Part shown: one piece after another, positions 29,257 through 37,488 of the stretch
Layout: every line of letters begins with the position of its first letter
Numbering within the stretch: position 1 is the stretch's first letter
Source of the DNA: Pseudomonadota bacterium
GTDB lineage: Bacteria; Pseudomonadota; Gammaproteobacteria; Burkholderiales; Burkholderiaceae_C
DNA length: 62,100 bases
Assembly (NCBI GenBank): GCA_018241325.1
Contig: JAFEEB010000020.1
Span: 31,300-93,399 of the forward strand
Direction: 5' to 3'
Notes under the pieces: model-generated
The model's database searches: none
Seen by the model: the letters and a program-made list of their open reading frames with translations, nothing else
What the model was told of the DNA's origin: nothing
Program-made: the position numbers and the translations under genes

Positions 29257-30708
29257 ATGCCCGCGCTGACCATCGCCGGCCACCCCTGGACCTTCTGGCT
29301 GGGCTGGGCCTGGAGCGTCTCCAGCGTCGTCGTCACCACCTGGATCGTGATGCAGCGGCGCGCGCCGCAGTCCACCCTGGCGTGGATCATCGTGGTGAAC
29401 CTGCTGCCGGTGATCGGCCTGCCGGTGTACGCCTACTTTGGCCCGCAGCGCGTGACGCGCCAGCGCCTGAAGCGCTGGCACACGCAGGCGGCGCTGATGT
29501 CGCAGCGCGACTTGCAGACCCTGCGCGCGCACCGGCCCGAGCCGCCGCGGTGGGCCGTGCAGCACGCTCGCCTGATCGAGGCCAGCTGCGGCCTGCCGAT
29601 CTGCAGCGCCTACGGCGCGTTGGTACTCCCCAGCGGGGCCGCCAAACTGCAGGCGCTGCTCGGCGAGATCGCCGTCGCGCGCCACCACATCCACCTCGAG
29701 TACTACATCTTCGAGCCCGACCACAGCGGCGGCGCAGTGCTGCACGCGCTGACGGCGCGCGCGCGCGAGGGCATCGCCGTGCGCCTGCTGGTGGACGCGA
29801 TCGGCTCCGGCCGCCTGCTCTCGCGCCGGCACCGGCAGGTGCTCGATCCGCTGCTGCAAGCCGGCGGCGAGCTGGCGGTGTTTCATCGCGCGCGCATCGA
29901 CTTTCTGCGCCCGCTGGTCAACCTGCGCACGCACCGCAAGATCGCGGTGATCGACGGGCGCGTGGGCCTGGTCGGGGGCATCAACGTCACCGACGACGAG
30001 AACGAACAGGTTCGCCCGCAGGACGCCTACCGCGACACGCACCTGCTGCTGCGCGGCAGCGCGGTGCGCTGGCTGCAGTACGTCTTCTTGCAGGACTGGT
30101 ACTACGCCAGCGGGCGCCAGCCGGCGCACGACGGCCACATGCTGCCCACGGACGAACCGCCGGGCCAGGTGCCCGTGCAGATCGTCGCCTCGGGCCCGGA
30201 CAACGACGGCGAGGCCATTCACCGCGCCATGATCGACGCGCTGAACCTGGCCTACGAACGCGTGTGGCTGTCCACGCCCTACTTCGTGCCCACCGAGCCG
30301 GCCATGACGGCGCTGACCAACGCGGCGCTGCGCGGTGTGCAGGTCAAGCTGATCGTGCCCGAACGCAGCGACTCGCGCATCGTCACCGCCGCCGCGCGCT
30401 CGTACTTCAAGGAGCTGCAGGACGCCGGCGTGCTGGTGTTCGAGTACCGCGGGCGCATGTTTCACCCCAAGACGCTGGTGATCGATTCGCTCTACAGCAT
30501 GATCGGCAGCGCCAACTTCGACAACCGCAGCTTTCGCCTGAACTTCGAGGTGGCCGCGGTCTTGTACGACCCCTCGCTCAACCAGCAACTGGCCGCACTG
30601 TTCGACGCCGACCTGTCGCGCTGCCAGCTGGTACCCCGCCAGCGCAAGACGCCGCCGCACCGGCAGTTGTTCGAGGCCGTGGCGCGGCTGGGCTCGCCAT
30701 TGCTGTGA
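29257..30708 (+). CDS. cls: Cardiolipin synthase (phospholipase D family)
   Basis: 483 aa. Two N-terminal membrane helices (about residues 12-31 and 42-62) are followed by two HKD motifs: HRKIAVIDGRVGLVGGIN and HPKTLVIDSLYSMIGSANFD. It condenses two phosphatidylglycerol molecules to cardiolipin in the inner membrane. The LEYYIFEPD segment and the NRSFRLNFE segment after the second motif are typical of ClsA. Confidence 0.94.
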   Translation: MPALTIAGHPWTFWLGWAWSVSSVVVTTWIVMQRRAPQSTLAWIIVVNLLPVIGLPVYAYFGPQRVTRQRLKRWHTQAALMSQRDLQTLRAHRPEPPRWAVQHARLIEASCGLPICSAYGALVLPSGAAKLQALLGEIAVARHHIHLEYYIFEPDHSGGAVLHALTARAREGIAVRLLVDAIGSGRLLSRRHRQVLDPLLQAGGELAVFHRARIDFLRPLVNLRTHRKIAVIDGRVGLVGGINVTDDENEQVRPQDAYRDTHLLLRGSAVRWLQYVFLQDWYYASGRQPAHDGHMLPTDEPPGQVPVQIVASGPDNDGEAIHRAMIDALNLAYERVWLSTPYFVPTEPAMTALTNAALRGVQVKLIVPERSDSRIVTAAARSYFKELQDAGVLVFEYRGRMFHPKTLVIDSLYSMIGSANFDNRSFRLNFEVAAVLYDPSLNQQLAALFDADLSRCQLVPRQRKTPPHRQLFEAVARLGSPLL

Positions 30709-30715
30709 AATGCAA

Positions 30716-30935
30716 CACCCCCAGTCTCCACTCGCTGCGCGATGTTCCGCCATCCCCCTTGCAGGGGGCTGAGGGCCGCGGCTCCAAGCCTGCCTGCGCA
30801 GGCTTGGACGGCCCGAAGAGGTGGTGCCTCTGGCACCGCCGCGGCCTGCAAGGCTCGCCAGTGACCGGGGAGACCCCGGCCACGGCGATCGCTGGCCCGG
30901 CCTGCTCCGCGGCCACCGGGCTCTTTGGATTTCAC
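30716..30935 (+). repeat. Dispersed GC-rich intergenic repeat, copy C
   Basis: Occupies nearly the whole 252-base gap after cls. It starts ACCCCCAGTCTCCAC, has CCCCCTTGCAGGGGG, a GCCTGCGCAGGC hairpin, and ends GCTGGCCCGGCCTGCTCCGC. It is a close relative of copy D: 15 bases are identical at the start, and there is near identity at the end. No gene seen in this gap. Confidence 0.6.
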
Positions 30936-30960
30936 GCCCTGCGCGTGACGCGCTGCGCCA

Positions 30961-32088
30961 TCATGAAAACACGATGCAATCGCGCAGGCCCGATCCCGAG
31001 GCCAGGTGGTCGAACCCTTCGTTGACCTGATCCAGCGTGAAGGCCTGGCCCAGCAGGCGATCGACCGGCAGCTTGCCCATCTTGTACAGGTCGACGTAGC
31101 GCCCGATGTCGGCGGCCGGCACGCCCGAGCCCAGGTAGCTGCCCAGCACGTCGCGCTCTTCGCCCACCAGTTGCGCAATGGGCAGCGCAAACGCCGCCTT
31201 GGGGTGCGGAAGGCCCGAGGTCACCGTCAGCCCGCCGCGGCGCGTGAGCTTGTACGCCGTCTCGAACGCCGGCACGCTGCCCGCGGCGTCATAGCCCACG
31301 TCCACCGCGCCGCCAGCCGCCGCCAGGAGATCGGCGTCGTTCTCCAGCGCACGCGGATCGATCAGATGCGTGGCGCCCAGCGCGCGCGCCAGTTCGCGCT
31401 TGCCGGCGTCCAGCTCGACGGCCACCACGCGGCGCGCGCCGGCGGCCACCGCCGCCAGCAGGCCGCTCAGCCCCACGCCGCCCAGGCCGACGATGGCCAC
31501 CGTGTCGCCCGGCTTGACGCGGGCCCGGTTGATGATGGCGCCCGCGCCCGTGAGCACGGCGCAGCCAAACAGCGCGGCCTCGCGGTGCGACAGCTCGGCC
31601 TCAATCTTGACGCACGAGCGGCGCGAGACCACGGCATGGTCGGCAAAGCAGGACACGCCCAGGTGGTGGTTCAGCGCCTCGCCGCCCGCATGCAGGCGCC
31701 GCGCACCGCCCAGCAGCGTGCCCTGCGTGTTGGCACGCGCGCCGGGCTCGCACAAGGCCGGGCGTCCCTGCATGCAAGGCGCGCAGCCGCCGCAGCTGGG
31801 CACGAACACGGTGACGACGTGGTCGCCGGGCCCCAGGTCCTCCACGCCCGGCCCGACCTGCACCACCTCGCCCGAGGACTCGTGCCCCAGCGCCAGCGGC
31901 ATCACGCGCGGACGGTCGCCGCTGATGACCGACAGGTCGGAGTGGCACAGCCCGGCCACCTGGGTCCTGACCAGCACCTCGCCCACGCCGGGCGGGTCCA
32001 GCTCGACCTCGGTGATCCGGATCGGACGGCTTTGGGCATAGGGCGCCGGCAGGCCCATTTCACGCAACACGGCGGCACGAACTTTCAT
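30961..32088 (-). CDS. Zinc-dependent alcohol dehydrogenase (MDR family)
   Basis: 375 aa. Catalytic zinc ligands lie in GLCHSDLS and GHESSGEV, and the structural zinc loop is CGGCAPCMQGRPALC. The NAD-binding motif GLGGVGLSG is followed by VAVELDAGKRELA. It resembles class III-type/S-hydroxymethyl-like alcohol dehydrogenases, with unknown substrate. A strong AAGGAG site supports ATG 32,088. It is the last of four leftward genes of a probable catabolic cluster, though the 116-base gap to the aldolase gene could hold its own promoter. Confidence 0.88.
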   Translation of the reverse strand: MKVRAAVLREMGLPAPYAQSRPIRITEVELDPPGVGEVLVRTQVAGLCHSDLSVISGDRPRVMPLALGHESSGEVVQVGPGVEDLGPGDHVVTVFVPSCGGCAPCMQGRPALCEPGARANTQGTLLGGARRLHAGGEALNHHLGVSCFADHAVVSRRSCVKIEAELSHREAALFGCAVLTGAGAIINRARVKPGDTVAIVGLGGVGLSGLLAAVAAGARRVVAVELDAGKRELARALGATHLIDPRALENDADLLAAAGGAVDVGYDAAGSVPAFETAYKLTRRGGLTVTSGLPHPKAAFALPIAQLVGEERDVLGSYLGSGVPAADIGRYVDLYKMGKLPVDRLLGQAFTLDQVNEGFDHLASGSGLRDCIVFS

Positions 32089-32204
32089 GCGACATCTCCT
32101 TCTGGATACCGGCATTGTGCAGCGCCGTCGCTGCGCCAGAACGCAGTCCATGCGCAAAGGCGACACGCGCCGCGCCAGCGGCGTTCAGCCCGCGTGCGAG
32201 GCCA

Positions 32205-32999
32205 TCAAAGCAGGGACAGCGGATCGAAGGCGGCCTTGCGCAGCACGCTCCAGAACAGCATGCGCTCGAGCTGCTCGCGCGGCTCAAACGCCGTGGCGTC
32301 GCGCGCACAGGCCAGGCGGATGGGGTCGCTCAAGGGAATGTTGGCGCCACGCAGACTGTCGGCCATCACCTGCACCTCGCAAGCGCGCTGCAAGGTCCAC
32401 ATCCAGCGAAAGGCGTTGAACACGCTGGCGCCCGTGCCCAGCAGGCCGTGGTTGCGCAAAATCATGATGCGCTTGTCGCCCAGGCTGGCCGCCAAGCGCG
32501 GACCTTCGCCCTCATGCACGGTAATTCCCTCGAAGTCGTGATAGGCCACATCGCCGAACAACTCGGCGCCGTAAAAATCGTCGTGGCCCAGCCCGCCCCG
32601 CTTGCACGCCACGGCAATGCCCGCCGTGGTGTGGATGTGCATGACGCAATGTGCGTCGGCGCGCGCGCCGTGGATGGCGCTGTGAATCACGAAGCCGGCG
32701 CGATTGACCGAGTGCGGCGTGGACTCGGCCGGGACACCGTCCAGGTGAATGCGCACCAGGTTGCGCGCCGTCACCTCGTTGTAGTTCAGGCCGAAGGGGT
32801 TGATCAGGAAGGTGTCGGGCGTGCCCGGCACGCGCAGCGTGATGTGGTTGAACACCAACTCGGTCCAGCCCATCGCGTCGAACACGTGGTAGCAGGCCGC
32901 CAGCTCCAGCCGCAGGCGCCATTCGGATGGCGCCATGTCGGCGGGGCGCTGCGCCTCGAGCGGGGTCAACAGGTCGCATGGAGGCTGTTTCAATGCCAT
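32205..32999 (-). CDS. Class II aldolase/adducin family protein
   Basis: 264 aa. Metal-binding HIHTTAG, a FNHITLRVPG segment and the LRNHGLLGTG motif are those of the class II aldolase/adducin fold. Members cleave sugar phosphates or decarboxylate hydroxy acids; the substrate is not predictable. A GTG six codons upstream is an alternative start. It lies between an alcohol dehydrogenase and an F420-type reductase on the same strand. Confidence 0.87.
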   Translation of the reverse strand: MALKQPPCDLLTPLEAQRPADMAPSEWRLRLELAACYHVFDAMGWTELVFNHITLRVPGTPDTFLINPFGLNYNEVTARNLVRIHLDGVPAESTPHSVNRAGFVIHSAIHGARADAHCVMHIHTTAGIAVACKRGGLGHDDFYGAELFGDVAYHDFEGITVHEGEGPRLAASLGDKRIMILRNHGLLGTGASVFNAFRWMWTLQRACEVQVMADSLRGANIPLSDPIRLACARDATAFEPREQLERMLFWSVLRKAAFDPLSLL

Positions 33000-33054
33000 T
33001 GGAAGTTCTCGTTTCACAGGTCAAGCTTCAGGTCCAGCGCATGACACACCAATA

Positions 33055-33672
33055 TCAAGGCAGCAGAGTGAGGCCCGACTCAAAGCGTGTCTTCCCGGAA
33101 GATGCCAACACCATCTGCAAAAAGCCGATCGCCTCGAGTTGTCTTGATCGCTGCAAAGGCCCGGCGTCGACGGCACGAAGCCCCGCTCCTTTCAAAAGCT
33201 CGGTGAGCGCAATCTTCCCCTCCGCGTGGTCTCCGGCAAACAGGACCGTCGTCGCCGTCGTGCCATTCGTACGGGCGATGAGCGTGTCGGCCAAATTGAC
33301 GTTGAACGCCTTCAGCACGGCCACCTCCTGCGGCAGCTGCTTGGCAAGTTCCAGCGCCGTAGAGGAGGTGCGCAGAGCCTCTGGCTGCTCATACGTCGTG
33401 AAATCGATGGGGTTGCTGATGTCGATCACGACCTTGCCATCCAGTCGGTCTCGATAGTGCTCCAATATGCTTGGGTAGGCCCCGTAAGGAATGGCGAAGA
33501 CCACGAGATCTCCGGTCAGATCGTCGCCGAGAACCGAATATGTGGCGCTCGGGTGATCCTTGCTGGGCGTGGCACTGCGACTGACGATTTGGACGTGGGC
33601 GCCGGCAAGTTCAGCGATATTCGCGATCGCCGATCCCATCTTTCCTCTGCCCAGAATGCTGATCGAAGTCAT
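33055..33672 (-). CDS. NADPH-dependent F420 reductase-like oxidoreductase
   Basis: 205 aa Rossmann protein. The dinucleotide loop is SILGRGKMGSAIA, with NPIDFTTYEQPEA and VLKAFNVNLADTL, as in the pfam03807-type family of F420/NADP reductases. Members without F420 act as NADP oxidoreductases. Third positions are less GC-rich than in neighbours, suggesting later acquisition together with the FAD monooxygenase just 5 bases upstream of its start. Confidence 0.82.
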   Translation of the reverse strand: MTSISILGRGKMGSAIANIAELAGAHVQIVSRSATPSKDHPSATYSVLGDDLTGDLVVFAIPYGAYPSILEHYRDRLDGKVVIDISNPIDFTTYEQPEALRTSSTALELAKQLPQEVAVLKAFNVNLADTLIARTNGTTATTVLFAGDHAEGKIALTELLKGAGLRAVDAGPLQRSRQLEAIGFLQMVLASSGKTRFESGLTLLP

Positions 33673-33677
33673 GTAAA

Positions 33678-34889
33678 TCAACCCCTCTTGAATCGTTGCA
33701 ATGTGTTCTCGGCCACCTTCAGCGCGTCATAGTCGAAGATCACTGCTCTGCGGAAATCGCGCCCCGAAGTGATGTCGACGTTGCGCTTTTTGGTGTTGGC
33801 GAATTGCAATTGCGAATCAAACATCGCGCCGGCTCTGCGTGAACCCACCTGCAGGATCGTCGCTCGCTGCATGCGCGCGGCGGTGTAGCGCCTGAAGGCT
33901 TCGGGAATGTCGCTGACGCCGTCGGCTTCGTTGAGAAAGTAGGCAAGAGTGATGCAGTCCTCGAACGCCTGATTCACCCCTTGGCCTTGGTGCGGGATCA
34001 TGCTGTGCGCCGCGTCGCCCAGCAGCGCGATGGGGCCACGTGACCAATTGGTGAGAGGATCGATGTCGAACAAACCCCACCAGAAGGTTTGCTTGATCGC
34101 CGAAAGGAACTGGCCGACCCTCGGATCCCATTCCTGGCGGCTGAATTCGGCATGCACTTCGGCCACGTCCGCAGGGCCGGACCAAGGGCCCTTGAGTGGC
34201 CTGTCGCTGGGCACGCAAGCGACGTAGTTGTACAGCTTGTGCTGTTGCAACGGGTAGGTCATCAAGTGCCGGTCATGGCCCATCCAGGTCTGACTGACCC
34301 TCTTCCAGTCCTTGGGCAGGTCGGCGGCATCGATCACGCCGCGATAAGCCATGAATCCGGAGTAAACGAAATTCGTGGGCTGCCCCACGGCCTTGCGCAC
34401 CACCGAGCGAATCCCGTCTGCGCCGATGACCGCGTCGAAGTCTTCTTGCTTGTCATTTTCGAAATGAACGCGCACGCCGCAATCCAGCATTTCAACCGAC
34501 TGGGCCCGATGGTGCAGCCGAATCGCTGCGGGATCCACCGCTTTGGCCAGGATATCGATCATGTCGGGCCGATACATGCCGATGTTCTGGTAGCGCCCAG
34601 CGCTATCTTCCCACGCCGCGTCAGTGACTACATGGCCCATGGCATCCATGTAAACGCCATGTCCATCCGGAATCGCGCCGGCGCGCTGCATCGGGTCCAG
34701 CAAGCCCAGTTTGTCGAGGACCCGGCACGCGTTGGGTGCGATCGTCACCCCGGCACCGACCTCGTCGTGCTTGTTGGATTGCTCAAACACGGTGGCTTGA
34801 ATCCCCGCGATCTTCTTCAGCGCAATCGCTGCAGAGAGTCCGCCCAGCCCTCCACCGATGATTGCGATCCTTGTCGCCTTGCTGACCAT
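33678..34889 (-). CDS. FAD-dependent aromatic monooxygenase (salicylate hydroxylase-like)
   Basis: 403 aa. N-terminal FAD motif IAIIGGGLGGLSAAIALKK and the second FAD/substrate motif GDAAHSMIPHQGQGVNQA match group A flavoprotein hydroxylases such as salicylate or 3-hydroxybenzoate 6-hydroxylase. They hydroxylate aromatic rings with NAD(P)H and O2; the substrate is unknown. The start MVSKATRIAIIGG at 34,889 is chosen over longer frames. It is the first of the leftward genes and divergent from a LysR regulator, a standard catabolic arrangement. Confidence 0.9.
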   Translation of the reverse strand: MVSKATRIAIIGGGLGGLSAAIALKKIAGIQATVFEQSNKHDEVGAGVTIAPNACRVLDKLGLLDPMQRAGAIPDGHGVYMDAMGHVVTDAAWEDSAGRYQNIGMYRPDMIDILAKAVDPAAIRLHHRAQSVEMLDCGVRVHFENDKQEDFDAVIGADGIRSVVRKAVGQPTNFVYSGFMAYRGVIDAADLPKDWKRVSQTWMGHDRHLMTYPLQQHKLYNYVACVPSDRPLKGPWSGPADVAEVHAEFSRQEWDPRVGQFLSAIKQTFWWGLFDIDPLTNWSRGPIALLGDAAHSMIPHQGQGVNQAFEDCITLAYFLNEADGVSDIPEAFRRYTAARMQRATILQVGSRRAGAMFDSQLQFANTKKRNVDITSGRDFRRAVIFDYDALKVAENTLQRFKRG

Positions 34890-35020
34890 TCGATTTCCTT
34901 TGCGGGTTGATGTGACGGTGTCATTTCCGGCCGTCTCGCGGGGCCCCTTGCAGGGGGCCTTGCAGATGGGCACAGTCTAAGAACGGGGGGTCCGGTGATA
35001 AACCCGTTTTTGGCAAACAT

Positions 35021-35029
35021 ATTGTTCGA
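35021..35029. promoter_or_regulatory. ATTGTTCGA half-site between monooxygenase and LysR genes
   Basis: Matches the arm of the perfect palindrome at 36,040-36,061. It lies just left of the LysR start, so the same regulator could autoregulate and control the monooxygenase operon. Confidence 0.45.
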
Positions 35030-35049
35030 ATTTTTGGATAATCACACCC

Positions 35050-35991
35050 GTGAACTGGAACGACTGCGAGATCTTCTGCCATGTGGTCGAGCATGGGGGC
35101 TTCTCGGCGGCCGCCAATTTTCTGGGCCACCCCAAGTCCAGCATCAGCAGCGCCGTGCAGCGGCTGGAGCAGGAGCTGGACACCCGCCTGCTGGAGCGCA
35201 CCACGCGCAGCGTGCGGGTGACCGAGGCGGGCGAAATCCTGTTTCGGCGCACTGCGCCGCTGTTTGCGGACCTGCACGACGCCTGTGCCGAAACCCTGGG
35301 CACGGGCCGCGCGGTGACGGGCACTCTGAGAATCGCCTCGCCCTACGAATTCGGCGCGCACCACTTGGCGCCGGTGGCCTGCGAGCTGATGCTGCGCCAC
35401 CCGCGGTTGCAGGTGCAGATCGACGTGGAAAACCGCCCCATCAACCCGCTGACCGAGCCCTACGACATCGTATTCGCGATGCTGGAGAGTCAACTGCCCT
35501 CCTCCAGTGTCGTCATTCGGCGCATGTTCTCGCTGGAGCGTGACCTGTTCGCCGCGCCCGCGCTGGTGCAGCGCCTGGGCCCGCCGCAGCACCCCGACGC
35601 GCTGCGCCGCTGGCCATTGATCGCCAGCTCGGCCGACGCCGGCTGGTCTTTCGTCGACAGCGACGGCATCGACCACCACATTGCCATCGAGTCGCCGCGC
35701 GTGACCAGCGCCAATGCCGACATCCGCATGCAGGCGGCCATGCGCGGGCTGGGTGTGACGCGCATCACCGCCAGCTTTTGCGCGGCGGCCGTGGCCAGCG
35801 GCGCGCTCGCGCGCGTGCGCTTTGCGGGCTACACCTGCGAGCCGCTGCGCGTGTACGCCCTGCTGCCCGGCAAGAAGCTGCAGCCCGAGAAGGTGCGACA
35901 TTTCCTGGACAGTCTGGCCGGCCACGCCCGCCTGACGCGCGAGGACATGGGCTGGCAGTTTCACCACGACCAAGGCACGTCGCCGCCCTGA
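35050..35991 (+). CDS. LysR-family transcriptional regulator
   Basis: 313 aa starting with GTG at 35,050. Helix-turn-helix region (residues about 15-60) with GGFSAAANFLGHPKSSISSAVQRLE, then an effector domain of the CrgA/DmlR-like subgroup (VTGTLRIASPYEFG, RRMFSLERDLFAAPALV). It sits between the monooxygenase operon and a binding-protein gene; both flanks carry ATTGTTCGA sites, so it probably controls both. Confidence 0.9.
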   Translation: MNWNDCEIFCHVVEHGGFSAAANFLGHPKSSISSAVQRLEQELDTRLLERTTRSVRVTEAGEILFRRTAPLFADLHDACAETLGTGRAVTGTLRIASPYEFGAHHLAPVACELMLRHPRLQVQIDVENRPINPLTEPYDIVFAMLESQLPSSSVVIRRMFSLERDLFAAPALVQRLGPPQHPDALRRWPLIASSADAGWSFVDSDGIDHHIAIESPRVTSANADIRMQAAMRGLGVTRITASFCAAAVASGALARVRFAGYTCEPLRVYALLPGKKLQPEKVRHFLDSLAGHARLTREDMGWQFHHDQGTSPP

Positions 35992-36039
35992 ACCCCACGC
36001 GCCGGCCGCCAGCTCGGTCGTGGCCCCTGACCCCGGGCA

Positions 36040-36061
36040 ATTGTTCGACATCTCGAACAAT
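36040..36061. promoter_or_regulatory. Perfect ATTGTTCGA palindrome upstream of the binding-protein gene
   Basis: ATTGTTCGA-CATC-TCGAACAAT, 9-bp arms with a 4-base spacer. A further CTGTTCGCAG half-site follows at 36,062. It lies 110 bases before the next start codon and is a likely binding site of the adjacent LysR protein. Confidence 0.55.
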
Positions 36062-36170
36062 CTGTTCGCAGTTTTGAGCTTTATCAATCCTCCATCGGGC
36101 TTTACGGTTCACGCTGCGCCATCACTGCGGGTGATGGTTCTTTTTTTCAACACGAACGGAGACAAGCCCC

Positions 36171-37340
36171 ATGCCGGCATTCAACCCCTGGAAGCTTTCA
36201 CGCCCCGTCTTGGTGCTGCTGGTGAGCGCAACGGCCGCGCTGTCCGCGCAAGCCCAGATCAAGGTAGGGGTCGTGCTGTCCACCACCGGCCCCGCCTCCT
36301 CGCTGGGCATCCCGGAGCGCAAAACCGTCGAGCTGTTCCCGAAGGAAATCGCGGGCCAGAAGATCGAGTACTCCATCCTCGACGATGCCTCCGACCCCAC
36401 GGGCGCCGTCAAGGCCACCCGCAAACTGGTGTCCGAGGACGGGGTGCACCTGATCATCGGCGCCACCACCACGCCCAGCTCGCTGGCCATGCGCGACGTG
36501 GTGGCCGACGCGGGCGTGCCGGAGATCTCGATCGCCGCAGGCCGCAGCATCGTCTTTCCGGTCGACGAAAAGCGCAAATGGGTCTTCAACACCGCCCCCA
36601 CCACCTCGCTGATGGCCGGCGCCGTGGTGCAGCACATGAAGAAGAAGGGCGTGAAGACGGCCGCGTACATCGGCTTTGACGACGCCTTTGGCGAGGACTG
36701 GGCGGCCAATTTTGCCGAAGCTGCCAAGGCTGCCGGCATCGAGGTGCTGGCCAACGAGCGCTACAGCCGCTCGGCCACCTCGGTCACGGGCCAAACCCTG
36801 CACATCAAGGCCGCCAAGCCCGACGCGGTAATGATCGGTGCTTCGGGCACGGCCGCGGCGTTGCCCGAGCGCTCGTTCAAGCAGATCGGCTACACCGGCA
36901 CGCTCTATCAGAGCGGCGGCGTGGGCAACCCTGACTTCCTGCGCATCTGCGGCGCCGACTGCAACGGCACCGTGGTGGCCGTCGCGCCCGGTATGGTGGC
37001 GCGCCAGTTGCCTCAAGACAGCCCCATCAAGCAGTCGGCCATGCGCTTTGCCGACACCTATGAGGGCGTTCACGGCAAGAAGTCGATCACCCAGTTTGGC
37101 GCCAACGCCTGGGACTCCGGCATCCTGTTCGAGCATGCCGTGCCGGTGGCGCTCAAGCAAGCCAAGCCGACCGACACCGCCGCCTTCCGCAAGGCGCTGC
37201 GCGACGCGCTGGAAGGCCTGAACGCCGTACCCGCCGCCGGCGGCATCTACACCATGGCGCCCGACAACCACAACGGCCTGAACGAGCTGGGCGTGGTGCT
37301 GGTCAAGATCGTCGACGGCGACTGGCAACTGGAGAAATAG
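36171..37340 (+). CDS. Periplasmic ABC-transporter substrate-binding protein (Leu/branched-chain type)
   Basis: 389 aa. A signal peptide is cleaved near ALSAQAQ (residue about 29). The mature part IKVGVVLSTTGPASSLGIPE and GVHLIIGATTTPSSLAM are typical of type I periplasmic binding proteins (LivJ/AmiC-like). Ligand unknown; in Burkholderiales such proteins often bind aromatic acids or amides. No permease or ATPase gene is near, so it must share a transporter encoded elsewhere. Proximity to the monooxygenase cluster and a shared operator suggest it brings in that pathway's substrate (inference). Confidence 0.85.
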   Translation: MPAFNPWKLSRPVLVLLVSATAALSAQAQIKVGVVLSTTGPASSLGIPERKTVELFPKEIAGQKIEYSILDDASDPTGAVKATRKLVSEDGVHLIIGATTTPSSLAMRDVVADAGVPEISIAAGRSIVFPVDEKRKWVFNTAPTTSLMAGAVVQHMKKKGVKTAAYIGFDDAFGEDWAANFAEAAKAAGIEVLANERYSRSATSVTGQTLHIKAAKPDAVMIGASGTAAALPERSFKQIGYTGTLYQSGGVGNPDFLRICGADCNGTVVAVAPGMVARQLPQDSPIKQSAMRFADTYEGVHGKKSITQFGANAWDSGILFEHAVPVALKQAKPTDTAAFRKALRDALEGLNAVPAAGGIYTMAPDNHNGLNELGVVLVKIVDGDWQLEK

Positions 37341-37356
37341 GACTACACTGACCCGA

Positions 37357-37386
37357 CGGTACCGGGGCGTCACGCGTCGCGGTACC
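37357..37386 (+). other. Structured intergenic element (GGTACC inverted repeat)
   Basis: GGTACC occurs twice, flanking GGGGCGTCACGCGTCGC, with further CGACG/CGTCG pairing possible. Together with the terminator at 37,399 and a TACACT -10-like box at 37,344 it could form a short RNA of about 65 nt or an mRNA 3' structure. Confidence 0.35.
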
Positions 37387-37398
37387 ACCTGTCTTCGG

Positions 37399-37422
37399 AC
37401 CCGCTTTCGAGCGGGTTTTTTC
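37399..37422 (+). terminator. Intrinsic terminator with TTCG loop
   Basis: ACCCGCT-TTCG-AGCGGGT followed by TTTTTT. It closes the binding-protein transcript, or a short RNA, before gabD. Confidence 0.88.
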
Positions 37423-37488
37423 CTCCCCCCACCGTCAAGCCGGCACCGTGCCGCCATTGACCCCTTCAACTGGATCGAGACCCACCGC

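Noticed and set aside
26981-29269. 762-codon plus-strand open frame opposite dedD/folC
   Set aside because: Shadow of folC and the SPOR gene; only its last 123 codons (28,878-29,249) are a real ArsC-like gene.
37340-37393. GGTGGTACCGCG on the minus strand, resembling the T-box antiterminator sequence
   Set aside because: No specifier stem, no downstream minus-strand gene and no terminator in that orientation; T-boxes are not expected in this group. It is better explained as part of the plus-strand inverted repeat.
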